Part shown: in pieces, positions 34,101 to 44,870 of the stretch
Layout: every line of letters starts with the position of its first letter
How positions within the stretch are numbered: the stretch's first letter is position 1
From: Haliclystus octoradiatus
Taxonomy: Eukaryota; Cnidaria; Staurozoa; Stauromedusae; Haliclystidae
Direction of reading: 5' to 3'
Assembly (NCBI GenBank): GCA_916610825.1
Contig: OU744451.1
Location: 13,045,520 to 13,109,519 of the forward strand
DNA: 64,000 nucleotides
Program-made: the position numbers and the translations under genes
The notes under the pieces: generated by a model
Databases searched by the model: none
Seen by the model: only the letters and a program-made list of their open reading frames with translations
What the model was told of the DNA's origin: nothing

Positions 34101-37100
34101 AAAAGATATATCTTTCTCATATCAGCAAACCAAAAAGCAGCAATGCAGTGTGAAAGAAGTGACAGCAAAACGATGGAGTGGATTGGGTAAAATAATCTAA
34201 TAGCTTTTGTATAGTCAACTTTTGATTATGGCCTGTGTCACAGACCCAAATCAGTTCTTTTTATAATTAATTTGAATCAACATTGTAGGCCTAAGAATTT
34301 ACGAGCCGGCATACCTTAAGCATTTCCACAGTATCAATTGTAAAAAGTTGTGAAGGTTCAAGCGGTTGCTTTTCAGAAATACAATTATTACGTGTTGCAC
34401 ATCTTTTATAGGTTTCATAATATTTTTGCATTGCATGGTAACGAGACGGTCTATCCAATAAATGCCTAAGTAAGCAAACATGATACATGATAAAATGTTA
34501 AACAATTGATATCAGAATAGCTCTAGGTAAGATGGCACAATGAAGCCATGGGCATTAAATACTCCATTGTAAACACACCAGCGCTATAGGTGTATTCTGA
34601 ACAACAAGGTATTTAAGAAGTTTGGTCAGGACTTTGATTTATTAAAAAGAAAGCTGCCATTACTACTAACACCAAAACAATGAAAAAAGTGTGGAATTTC
34701 ATGGCGTTTCATGACACTTTCATGGCATTTTCATGGTTTTGATGTTGGCAGTGCATATCTCTAATAACTCTACTGAAGCACAGACTATGAGTGACATCGA
34801 AAGGATTGAATTGATGGTCAGACTGAACATCAATACCACCAAGACAAAGTATATCTCCATAGGTTCGGAACAGGCGCACTTATTTACCACTCATGGTCCT
34901 CTGCAGCGAGTTGACTCATTCAAATACCCTGCTGCAATGTTACCCTCTACCAGTGTTGATATTTTTATTCGTTGTGGCATCGCCTGGAGAGCACTCAAGC
35001 CTTTGAATGAGTTCTGGTCATCAAACTCCTCAGAGACCTTAAAATTATGCCTGTTCCAACATATCATCGAGCCAATATATATATATATATGGACCTGAAT
35101 CATGGACTTTGTATGAATCAGCCTAAAAACATCTAAACCAATCATACTTTGCTATGATTTGCCACGCCCTTGGTTGTCACTGGCCCAATAAATTGTCCAC
35201 AGATTCATTAAGAGCTATTACTCCATCAGCCACCACCACAGTGAAACACACACAAATGAAATTTATTGGACATTATATACGAGCAGAAGAGAGATGCCCT
35301 CAGCAGTTTACATGATGTTCTGCGCTACCCTCCAACTGGCAGCAGAAGAAGAGGCCACGGTTCAACGAGTGAGAACATTTTCAATGTTTTATGTAATGAG
35401 TTTGTTAATTGTGATCTTAATAGTGTTGTACATAATCGTAAAGTTTTTAAATCTATGTGCGTAAATGTATTAAATGTAAGAGGAACGGGTTGTTCAATTG
35501 AACAAAACGTCTAAAAATATATATATATAGTGCATATCACTCATTGCACTCCAATAGAAGCTGAATATATCAATGACAGTACAGATAAATGCCAATTCTA
35601 CTTACACAACTTCCTGTTCTAGGAATTCAATATGCTCATGCAGAGACGTGTACTTTCTACATATGATGCCAGTGGCTTTCATGCGGGCACCTCTTTCATC
35701 TGTATTCTCAACTGATTTCCAAGCGTAACAACTCAGACCATAGCAGTCTTGATGACTGAAATATCTAGAAGTATTCAAAAGACAAATTAGTTCAAAGACA
35801 ACAATAAGCACATCTATTATTTGAGGACAAAAGAATCAACCTAGTTGAAAAGGTATTGAAACATTCTTTATCCGCTCGCCATGCAATAATAAGGTAAAGC
35901 TTTGCTTTAGTAAAATCAACATCAGGGTTATTCCGCCCTAATATCTTTACTACCATTGAGGGGACCTGATCAAAAAATTTTAATTAACCAAGAACTACTT
36001 AGATAGTGTAACTCAAAAATGCAATTTTAACGAAATAAATAGTTGATAAAACCAATGTAAATCCGTTAAATTCATATTTTGACACAACATTTTCCATAAA
36101 TTGTCAATTTGGTGTAGGTTGAGGACAGTAAAGTTGCAAAGTAAATGTTTGATTTTTTTACTATTTTTAACTGAGCTTTTGAGTCCCCAAACATTCAAAA
36201 CAAGGGGAATATGCGAATATTTGTTCAAGTCTTTGTTCTAATTATAAGATCTTGATAATATCTTATAGGCATGAAATTGACCGGCGGCCTTTGCGCTTGG
36301 TCTTCGAAATGGTGTGTGATGAACTGATTCACAACATTATGCCTACTTGTGGCTTGAGAAATCGTATTCAATTTTCAACTTTGAGCCTGCAAGGCACAAT
36401 GGTCAATTTTGTGCATTTAATATATAAAAGAGTTTCGAAAATGTTGATTCATCCATCAGTTCGTCATTTTTAATGAATTTAAGCATTGTAATTATAGTAT
36501 CATCAGAACAACACTGCAACTCGGTTAATTGCTAGTTAGGTATAATTGTCTTACACAAAGTCTTGCTTAACAGTATGCGCCCCACTGGTGATTGCTTTGA
36601 ATTCAACGCCACCCAAGTCAACATCATCAGGGTACTGCCATTCAATTTTATTTCCTGTAAAATAGAAAATTACCTATATAGCAATTTGTGTTTTGTATGA
36701 CTTGATAATCATAAACCGCAATAAATGTCTAAATTTTTTAATTTTGAATGATAATTTTTTCAAAAATGGTTTAAAATGGTAACAACGGGATGATTAACAA
36801 AATATTTGAACTCTATAATCAAATTTATGCCTAGCCTAGACTAAAATGGCCTATGTATTTTACTTCGGTGGAAGCCAGAAGCAGGCATAAAAGAATCTAC
36901 GGTAAGGGTAAAATACCAAACTGCAAACTCTTGCAAAGTTACCAATCAAGCCCAAAATAACGAAATAGTCTTCTTGTCTAGACCATTGACTTGCCAATCT
37001 GAAAGAGTTCCGACCCCCGTCTCAATGATGATGCCTGCTCATTGTGTTATTATTTTCGATGAATCTCAGTGTGTTGGATTAATATGGTGAAGATTTCTTT

Positions 37101-40100
37101 TTAGTTGTGCTGAAACGAAATTGCATGACTCTGACTTTTTCTTTCGAAGGTAGTTTCTAAAACTACATGGTATAGTAAGACATGGCAATTCTGATTGTAC
37201 GGTATCAAAATCGTAGTTACGTTTTTGGAATTTTATTTGGTGTGAACAACCCCCCTACCCGAAAACACTGACTCGTTGGTAGACATCACATGTCTGTCAG
37301 CTATAGCCAATCTGATGCTAAAACTACCTCGTTTTCAAGCTCTGACGTCTTGCTTATTAGCCGTTCTCCGGTTATAGCTTGGAAAAAGCCGGTTTTTATG
37401 TGTTTTGACTTTGAATGTCTCTCACACTGAAACGAGCAATACAATTCACTATTTATCTTAGAATGTCATACTCAGACATGTATTGAAGTGATTTAAAAAA
37501 CTAGATGAAAAAATATAAAGTTTATAATTAGTAATAGCCATCTAGGTTGACCTAAGTGTGATTTCACCACTCTTCAGATTTTGAAAAAGCGGGTTTTTCA
37601 CTTTCTCGACTTTAAATGTCTCTCACACTAAATCGAGGGATACAATTCCCCATTTATCTGAGTATGTCATACTCAGATATGTATCGAAGTAGCTCAAATA
37701 AACTAAATGAAAAAATAAAATGTCTATCATTAGTAACAGTCATCTAGGTTTGTTTACCTAATCGTGACTTCAAAACTTTTCACATTTCGAAAAATGACTG
37801 TCATGTTTTTTTGATTTCAAATGTCTCTCACATTACATCGAGCGACACAACTCACCATTTATTTAAGTATGTCATACTCAGATATATATATCGAAAATTT
37901 TTAAAGAAATTTAAAAAACTAGATGGAAAATACAAAGTCTATCCTTAGTAACAGCCATCTAGGTTGACCTAATCAAGTGTGATTTCACCACTTTTCACAT
38001 TTTGAGAAAAGCCGGTTTTTCACTTTTTCCAACTTGGAGGTCTCTGAATTGAGAACGAGGCGTGTACACATTAGATAGCTCTAGATGTAGTTGTAAGATG
38101 TATATCGGATTTAATTAAAAACTTCCATAGTAATACATCTTGCCTATCTTTAGATAAAGCCATTGAAGTTGATTTAGGTAATATTTTATAGGGTTTTTCA
38201 AAATGCCCTAAGATACCCCCCATATCAATTTAAATGGCTGTATCTGCACAAATGCAGAGTATATTCTCATGAAAGAATTTTAATTATATCCAACATACAT
38301 CTAAGAACCACATATACAGTGATAACAAGTTGGAGAAAGTGAAAAACTGGTAATTTGAAAACCCCGAAATATATATTAATTTAAACGGCTTTATCTGAAC
38401 TTAGATGCACAATATATTCTTATAATTTTTTTTTTATTCACATGTTCCATATACATTTAAGAGCAATATACAGTGATATCAGGTCATCTACAAGCCACGT
38501 TCCCATTTGAGAGACCTACAAGTTGGAGAAAGTGAAAACGGTCATTTTGAAAAACACTAAAATACTACCTAGATTAACTTGAATGGCTTTGTCTAAAGAT
38601 AGATAAGATGTGTTACTATGGGACCTTTTTAATTAAATCCGATATACATCTAACAGCTAAATCTAGTGATATCTAATGATGTGCTGTGCACTCCTCGTTC
38701 TTACTCGAGAGAACTCCAAGTATAGAAAAAGTGAAACACCGGCTTTGTAGTGGTTTATATATATATTGTAACTTCCGTTTGTATCAGTCGATCTTTCTCT
38801 ACATGTAAATAATCACTGTAATATGTAATCGCCCTCTTTTCTATGTCAACCTTTGTAGAGTCAACATCTATTGAATAATCTCATACAAAACCCTACATTG
38901 GTGACAACGACGTGATTTTATTTTTTTTCAAGCCTTCTGGAGAGTAATAATTACTCGATTTTTGGAGATTTACACAATCGTTATCTCGTTCATATATAAA
39001 TATATTTAGCGATGTCTAAGGAACTGTAATTCGACAAATCAATTTGGTTATACCGGCGTTAATGGAAATCTTCATCATCGTTTATCACAAAGTAACAAGA
39101 ACATTATAATTATATCTCAAATGCCTCAAATGAGTGACACCTTACATTTCTTCTCAGTCGTTTCATTATGCACTCATTTGCTTGGTATTGGTAATATGCT
39201 GTACATATTTAATTAGATGCTCTACTGGCAAGTCCTTTTGAAGCCCCTTTTTTGTCCGCCAGTAGACATCATCATTACCTCAGATACATTACAACCATAT
39301 GGATGAGCAGACATCACTCTTCTTCACTACCGTAAGGAAATTATCCAAACAAAGATTTTAATGCCGATCGATAAATAACAATATCCGAAGAATTTAAAAC
39401 AAAATATCGTCAACTCAAAATCAGCATCGCTACAATTTACAACTGTAACACATAGTATCTGGACTGTCGTTTTTGATAAATGAACACATTTTTATCATAC
39501 TCATTATTTAATTCATGTTAAATTTAAAATTTCTTATAAAGTATTTGTTTTCGTTTATTGTGACTCTGTCTCCGTAGGGGGGGGGGGGGGACATCTGTAG
39601 TGGTTTACATATATTGTAACTTCCGTTTGTATCAGTCGATCTTTCTCTACGTGTAAATAATCACTGTAATATGTAATCACCCTCTTTCTATGTCAACCCA
39701 TAGATTATAGAATACTATATTATATTATTCTATAATCTATGGTCAACCTTTGTAGAGTCAACATCTATTGAATATAATCTCATACAAAACTCTACAGCTT
39801 TTTTCAAAATCTGAAAAGTTGTGAAATCATACTTGGGTCAACCTAGATGGATACGGTGTCGCCCTACCGAAGGCACCCGTACCACTCCTCTATTTACTAG
39901 ATGAGTGGCTTTTTTCGCTGAGAGCAATGATTTTAAATGCTCTTTGTTGATCTCAGCCGCGACACTGCAGATCAATTTCAACAGATTTCATGGCAGACAA
40001 GTCTTGATTGTCAATGCGCAACGATGCACTGCAGCTACTCACAATGCAATTCCCTCCGGATCATTCCATCCGCCATCCTCAGATGGTACTCATTTGCTGT

Positions 40101-43100
40101 TTCAGATAAAGTCAAGGCTGAGTTGACCTTAGGGGGATTTGAACCACAGTCGATCAGATATGATCCGATCTGAAGTTCGGTTGCTCTGCCATCTGAGCTA
40201 GGAGCTAATCCTCCTACTTCGTTAGTTTTAGTGTTACTTCGTTAGTTTTAGTGTGAGAGACATTTAAAATAGAGAAAGTAAAAAATCGGCTTTTTTCAAA
40301 ATCTGATAAATGGTGAAATCATACTTAGGTCAACGTAGATGGCTGTTACTAATTATAGACTTCATATTTTTTTATCTGGTCTTTTTAAATCACTTCGATA
40401 CATGTCTGAGTATGACGTACGAAGATAAGTAGTGAATTGTATCGCCCGTTTTAATGTGAGAGACATTTTTATTTTTAAAGTCTTCTATAATCTATGGTCA
40501 ACCTTTGTAGAGTAAACATCTATTGAATATAATCTCATACAAAACTCTACAGCTTTTTTCAAAATCTGAAAATGGTGAAATCACGGCATTCATGTGATGT
40601 CTACCAACGAAGTCAGTATTTTCGGAAAGGTGGGTTGTAATATATTTTAATTCACACCAATTAAAATTCCAAAACCTTGAACACGATTTTGATGCGGCAC
40701 AAGTCGCATATTCTTGGCACGATTTCCAACACAGTGAGATTCATCAAATATAATAACATTGTGAGCTAGCAGTATCACTGAGACGGGGTTGGAACTCTTT
40801 CAGATTGACAATTCAATGGTCCAGTAGACCATGGAGCAATAGTTATTTGATATAGAATTTGACGCTGAATGGATGATGTCGTTGTTTACTCATTATCATT
40901 ATCATGTCAGTGTCATTATCATAAGCCACCACGACACCAATTGGATACGACGTATACTTTTAAATGAGCAACGACGAAAACAACCAGGAACTTTTAAAAC
41001 GCAGCATTTGACATCGTCAACGATGCTACACCACCGTCTACACACCTGAACCGTCCTTCCCATTTAGCCAAAATGAAAAATTGGGTCAACAATCGTCCGA
41101 GACGGACACCGTCTCTGGCAGTCTCCCTTTACAGTCACAGTGTTTTTAACAAAGCGAAGGAAAACAACTGTCATACTATAGTTTGTAGACTTAAATTTTG
41201 TGTAGTCTAATTTATATCGATTATCAACAAAATACGCATGTACTGTATAATTTTTCAATGATAAGTGGAATTTTAAAACTTATTTTATTCATTTTGAAAG
41301 CATTAATACATCAGCACATGGACATGAGTCAATTGACATCTCATGACCCCTTGAGATTTATCAAACACCAAATAATGATTGCTTATCTGAAAAAGTCTTT
41401 ATAAGGCCTGCCTTAAAACATTAACTTCACTGTGCAACTGTCTATATTTGCGATAAGCACACCTAAAATCTTAGTTCAGGCAAGGTAGTAAAAGAGAGAG
41501 TAGTAACAAATTTACATTATTATCTATTTCAAAATATGATTTACTTGTGTCCTCGGACCAGTAATCAGACAGAAGAAGTAATTATGCCATTACAAAACCA
41601 AGAACAGTTTATCACTATGTATCAGCGGCAAATGATTCTCCGTATTAATTGTTCTTCCATCCTCTAAATTTCATTTATTCCATAATTGCTGTTCAATGCC
41701 GTTCAATGTTCATATGTTGTTCGTAACTTTATAAATTTAAATCCGAATGTAATATTATTACTGCAATCCCTGCAATACGGTTTCATACATATATCATAAG
41801 ATGAAAGTGATTATTCCTACTTACATCGCTCATCTAAGTACTAAGATCTCTATCTTTTATACAAAATTGTACATGGCATTACTGACGTTCCATTTTGCGA
41901 ACTTTTTAGAATTGAAAATTTAAAATATTTATTGAGGTCCCATACCTTAACATTGAAACCTCTGTGTAACCCAAAAAATGATTGAGTAAAATTTGAATTT
42001 TCCTCCAGAGTCATCCCTTGGTGGAGCTCTATAGCAGACGTCTTATTAAATCCTATTAGTTTTTATACTTTCAAAAGAGGGCTTGATGCGATCAGTATCT
42101 CACCCTTCTGTAAATTAATTTTTTTAGTTTCCAAGTACATTGTAATCAAGTACAATATTATACGCATGTACTAGACTGTGGACATATATATATATATAGA
42201 TATATTCGTATCCCGGAATTCGTATCATATCTAATTATATTTACCTATACTACACTTATTCTAACAACTTGCTTGTAAATTATATAGGCTGCATTTTAGG
42301 AAAATAATTTGATGTGACTCTACTTTGTTTTGCCTGTCAATTTTGACAAAATGAAATAAAAGACAAATTTGCCCAGTCTAATATCCCGCTAAGTATCTTA
42401 TTCGTGGACACTATTTGAGACTTCGTTCAAATATGAACTCAAAATATGATTGTTGCAAATATGCCTTCGCCAACAGAGTCATCAGTCAATGGAATAGCAT
42501 TTCGGAAGACTGAAGATGGGATTTCTTACAAATCTTTGGAAATATTCCAAACAAAACGTAACAAAGTTAATTTATGTAAATATTGTAGTTACTCTAGTTA
42601 AATCTCAGTTGCTTGGTTATGTATTTTCTATTTACCATATGATATATTTTAACTCTTTGTATGCACTGTATATTGATATTTCTCTGTACCTATGATAGTA
42701 ATGTTTTTTTTTTTTGGAATTTTGAAGGCCACATGTAAGTGAGGATACATTTAAAAATATCCTCCTTTGTTTCATTTGCATGTTAGCCATGTGCTACAAA
42801 TATATATACATATATACATACATACATACATACATACATACATACATACATACATACATACATACATACAACTTTAAATGGAACTTTGATATGTATATTT
42901 ATTGCAATGCAGTATTCTATATAATTATAAGCTAAAAATGATTATTTCTACTTATAAATATCTCCTATATTTATTTACTAAGATGATTAAGTTATATAAT
43001 TGTTAGTAGCTTGATAACTTTTATTCGAACTTTAATATATTAACTGTAATGCACATATTTACAAACAGAGTCCATCCACGATCTATCATACTCCATGGTC

Positions 43101-44081
43101 AACAGAATTGTGGCCGATCAAAAGCTTGTGCCAATCAGAGCGACATAAAAAAGGTCTCTCTATTCGGGCAAGTATGGAAGTAAAAGTTGCAAAACTGCCG
43201 AGCCTGTGCAGCTCACTACAGAACTCTGTTTCCTAGAAATACGTCAAGAAGGACGGTAGCAGCCGCTCGAGCATCAAATGAAATATTGAAATTAATTCGA
43301 AGTGCAACGTCCAATAGAGCAATTCATAAGAAACTCATAAAAAACTGATAAAAAGAAGCAATGCTTTTCGGTCATGCCATGCCTACTGCGGGCTGATATC
43401 ATAATACTGTCGTTGTGCGGGCGGCTCGACTGATGAGGCTGGAGTTCTCTGTCCGTTCGGCTACGACGTCCCAGCGTAATGACTCAAGGAACAGGCTGAA
43501 ATTTGATAAATTAATTCAAAATCAATGGATGCCTTCACAACGCTGAAAAAAAACTTTCTCTAATGATTTGGCCCTTTCTTCCAATTGCCGCTGCTTTCGT
43601 ATTGATCTGAACGGCCGTTGCCGAGATGTCGTAGGAGCTCTACCAACTTCAAGATTAATTCGGCCTGTAAAGACTGTCGTCCGTGGGTGGTCCTTGTGTT
43701 TCTGTTTTTTGTGGCGGCTTCGCGCGAGGACGCGGCTGGCACTATCTGACAAGAAGACCATTCGTCATTTTGGGCTTGGTTGGTAAGTTTGCAGTTTGGT
43801 ATTTTACCCTTACCGAAGAATCTAGATGCATGGAGCAATTACTTATTTGTGAAGGTAGGCCTGAACGGCCTTGGTGTTGCGGCCTTGGTGTAGTGGCTAG
43901 GGTGTTGGACCACGGCCCGCAGGGTCTCGGGTTCAATCCCTGTCCGAAGCACTATAGGTTGGCGTCAGGAAGGGCATCCGGCTATTAAACGCATACAAGC
44001 TTCAAAATACTAACAAATTAACCAACCACCCCGGTGAAAAAAAGCTGTGAGCTTACCCGGTTCGTGGAAAAATGATAAATA

Positions 44082-44116
<35 letters not shown>

Positions 44117-44557
44117 GGCCTAAACATTCGGGCCTGTTGTTTCTGTTTCAATGTTTGTCGAATATATGGTAATATGGAAGGCACGTTATGTTTCTCTATT
44201 CTATTGTAAAATGGCGACTGTCAAACAAAGGTTTGATGCATTGTATTGCCAAGGAAGTTCGAAGCATTGCGACAATGTGTCAGTTGGCACATAGCCGCAT
44301 GAGTGGTATTCGTGCTATTAGAAAAATACAACATATTAGGCAGAGGACTAATTGCAATGCATACCTTCCTTTGTGTGGAATTCAGCCACAAAAACACAAA
44401 TGATAAAGTCGTTAGTTGCTTCCTTGTTATCAACCACCACTTCATCAGTTACTAAATCTTCGCTAGGAGGCCTACTGGCATGTTTCTGTATCTCTTCGAC
44501 TTCATCGTCAAAGCCTTCGTTGGTAAGTGCTTCTACGTGAATGACTCTAGAAGCCAT
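31169..44557 (-). CDS. DENND11: DENND11 (LCHN/KIAA1147-like DENN domain protein), complete, 8 coding exons
   Basis: DENN-module proteins act mainly as exchange factors for Rab GTPases in membrane traffic; the substrate of this member is not established. Coding exons in gene order: 44557-44365, 36654-36555, 35764-35606, 34465-34315, 34061-33923, 32341-32216, 32114-31910, 31355-31169. They total 1,260 nt (419 aa), close to the vertebrate 455. Seen: ICVFVAEFHTKEG, EWQYPDDVDLGGVEFKA, SGAHTVKQDFVYF, ERGARMKATGI, ITHPSGCFSQFVKHF, VLWKMILLKQSILF, VYDVYINDLNI, FFIEQNHRIFKTL and GLDPSGDRLF. Each parallels LCHN in the same order. The start is the first ATG of exon 1 (44557-44555) and the stop is TAA. 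Intron 1 (7.7 kb) is full of nested repeats. It shares an upstream region with TSNAXIP1. Confidence 0.95.
34733..35385 (+). pseudogene. LINE reverse transcriptase C-terminal fragment in DENND11 intron
   Basis: The frame reads INTTKTKYISIG, then RVDSFKYPAAMLPSTSVDI, IAWRALKPLNEFW and LKLCLFQHIIEPI, the standard thumb region of RTE/Jockey-like polyproteins. Farther on in another frame comes MKFIGHYIRAEERCPQ, also typical. A TA run (35077-35092) interrupts it and a second TA run lies at 35516-35530. The element is antisense to DENND11. Confidence 0.8.
36000..36230 (+). repeat. Dispersed repeat shared with TSNAXIP1 intron (54590-54790)
   Basis: TTGATAAAACCAATGTAAA, GACACAACATTTTCCA and GGACAGTAAAGTTGCAAAGT occur in the same order and orientation in both places. 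No ends or coding capacity identified. Confidence 0.8.
37350..38050 (+). repeat. About 210-bp tandem repeat inside the fold-back arm
   Basis: Three and a partial copies, aligned by CTCTCACAC at 37417, 37619 and 37827 and by TTCACCACT-like words at 37561, 37770 and 37981. Shared words include ATGTCATACTCAGA and GCCATCTAGGTTGACC. Inverted relatives lie in the right arm. Confidence 0.85.
38746..39796 (+). mobile_element. Miniature LTR retrotransposon (TRIM-like), intact termini
   Basis: The 5' LTR (38746-38897, 152 bp, TGTAGTGG...CCCTACA) and 3' LTR (39596-39796, TGTAGTGG...CTCTACA) are nearly identical apart from a 50-bp insertion in the latter. A primer-binding-site-like TGGTGACAACGACGTGA (38899-38915) follows the 5' LTR after one base. 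A 14-G purine tract (39577-39590) precedes the 3' LTR. GCTT flanks both sides (38742-38745 and 39797-39800). The interior (about 700 bp) encodes no gag or pol, so it depends on a partner element. Confidence 0.88.
39698..39742. repeat. Hairpin insertion in the 3' LTR
   Basis: 16-bp perfect arms CCATAGATTATAGAAT/ATTCTATAATCTATGG with a 13-nt loop, absent from the 5' LTR. GTCAACC occurs on both sides (39692-39698 and 39742-39748), as expected for an insertion. Confidence 0.9.
39857..40214 (-). mobile_element. tRNA-derived SINE family 1, copy in DENND11 intron
   Basis: Reverse strand reads AGCTCAGATGGCAGAGCAAC, the B-box-like GGTTCAAATCC, a body as in 21797-22146 and the tail GGTGCCTTCGGTAGGGCGAC. 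It interrupts the inverted arm of the fold-back element. Confidence 0.85.
40487..40580 (+). repeat. Duplicated LTR/host junction
   Basis: TTCTATAATCTATGGTCAAC through ACAAAACTCTACAGC and onward TTTTTTCAAAATCTGAAAA repeats 39728-39815. The copy carries the end of the 3' LTR plus its flank. It is therefore a segment duplication made after the LTR element inserted, not a new transposition. Confidence 0.8.
42395..42515 (+). pseudogene. LINE C-terminal scrap
   Basis: One frame reads RGHYLRLRSNMNSKYDCCKY and continues AFANRVISQWNSISED, like the C-terminal end of CR1-type polyproteins (FANRVxxxWNSLPE). Confidence 0.7.
42800..42870 (+). repeat. TA/CATA microsatellite
   Basis: A short TATATA stretch followed by at least 13 uninterrupted CATA units. 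Confidence 0.98.
43872..44115 (+). mobile_element. tRNA-derived SINE family 2 with long poly(A)
   Basis: The head has GTGTAGTGGCTAGGGTG (A box) and GGTTCAATCCC (B box, 43930-43940). The body contains TCAGGAAGGGCATCCGGC, a word shared by several animal SINEs. The tail is 33 uninterrupted A (44083-44115). ACGGCCT flanks both sides (43865-43871, 44115-44121). The clean tail suggests recent insertion. It lies 250 bp downstream of DENND11 exon 1. Confidence 0.88.
44365..44557 (-). CDS. DENND11: DENND11 exon 1 (N-terminus)
   Basis: ATG at 44557 opens MASRVIHVEALTNEGFDDEV, an acidic low-complexity stretch, then ICVFVAEFHTKEG at the donor G|gtatgc. Phase 1 at the donor is completed by GA of the next exon, giving KEGNKIEW, the motif found in vertebrate LCHN (RSGNMVEW). 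This junction anchors an exon lying 7.7 kb from the rest of the gene. Confidence 0.92.
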
Positions 44558-44870
44558 CAAGGCTTATATAAAGCCAAACAACGCAAACCCAAGTCGTTCT
44601 AGTATTGCCAGTTTGCCACCATTAAACTCCACGGGCGATGCGTTGGGTAATCACATTGAGGGAATTGATCACCAGGCTTAACAAAAACAAAGTAAGGCAT
44701 CTGAGATACCTAGTCCCGGAAATCCCCATAATGGTCTAATAGCGTAACTGCTGGCGTAATTTAGGGCCCGAAGGCTAAATAGAGGAGTTAGTTTCCATGG
44801 CGACTAGCCCAAGCGAAAATAGGAAATGGCTTACATAAAAGATGAATAACTGTTATTATTATCGACGAAA
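44558..44870. promoter_or_regulatory. Bidirectional promoter region of DENND11 and TSNAXIP1
   Basis: Only 313 bp separate the two start codons, so both 5' untranslated regions and any core promoters must fit here or overlap. An X-box lies at 44791-44804. A TATATAAAG word at 44565 lies too close to the DENND11 start to serve it. No CpG cluster stands out. Confidence 0.7.
44791..44804 (+). promoter_or_regulatory. X-box (RFX transcription factor site)
   Basis: GTTTCCATGGCGAC fits the consensus RYYNYY N(1-3) RRNRAC at every position. It lies 67 bp before the TSNAXIP1 ATG, the usual distance for ciliary genes. RFX factors control motile-cilium and spermatid genes in animals. Confidence 0.75.

Larger units (their letters stand above)
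40822..43745. other. Insertion splitting the fold-back right arm
   Basis: Mostly AT-rich non-coding sequence. It contains a LINE C-terminal scrap (42395-42515), a CATA microsatellite and a GC-rich stretch (about 43380-43745) with short open frames lacking any family motif. The open frames around 43522-43838 are best seen as chance reads of the GC-rich part. Confidence 0.5.
36894..43824. mobile_element. Large fold-back element with nested insertions, DENND11 intron 1
   Basis: The left arm (36894 to about 38250) reappears inverted on the right. The outer word GGTAAGGGTAAAATACCAAA (36901-36920) returns inverted at about 43795-43815. The middle block (CAATCTGAAAGAGTTCC, 36994 on; GGTAGACATCACATG, near 37278) returns inverted at 40590-40821. 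The inner block returns at about 38330-38745, 39797-39850 and 40240-40460. The two right-hand outer blocks abut exactly once 40822-43745 is removed. No transposase frame was found. Confidence 0.75.

Noticed and set aside
43883-43960. Functional tRNA gene
   Set aside because: A and B boxes are present, but a SINE body, poly(A) tail and target duplication follow, so it is a SINE head.
43522-43988. Several overlapping open frames on both strands
   Set aside because: They lie in a GC-rich patch, the fold-back arm end and a SINE; none shows a protein motif.
44561-44575. TATA box for DENND11 (TTATATAAAG)
   Set aside because: It lies about 5-15 bp from the DENND11 ATG and about 300 bp from the TSNAXIP1 ATG, neither a plausible core-promoter distance without a start-site map.
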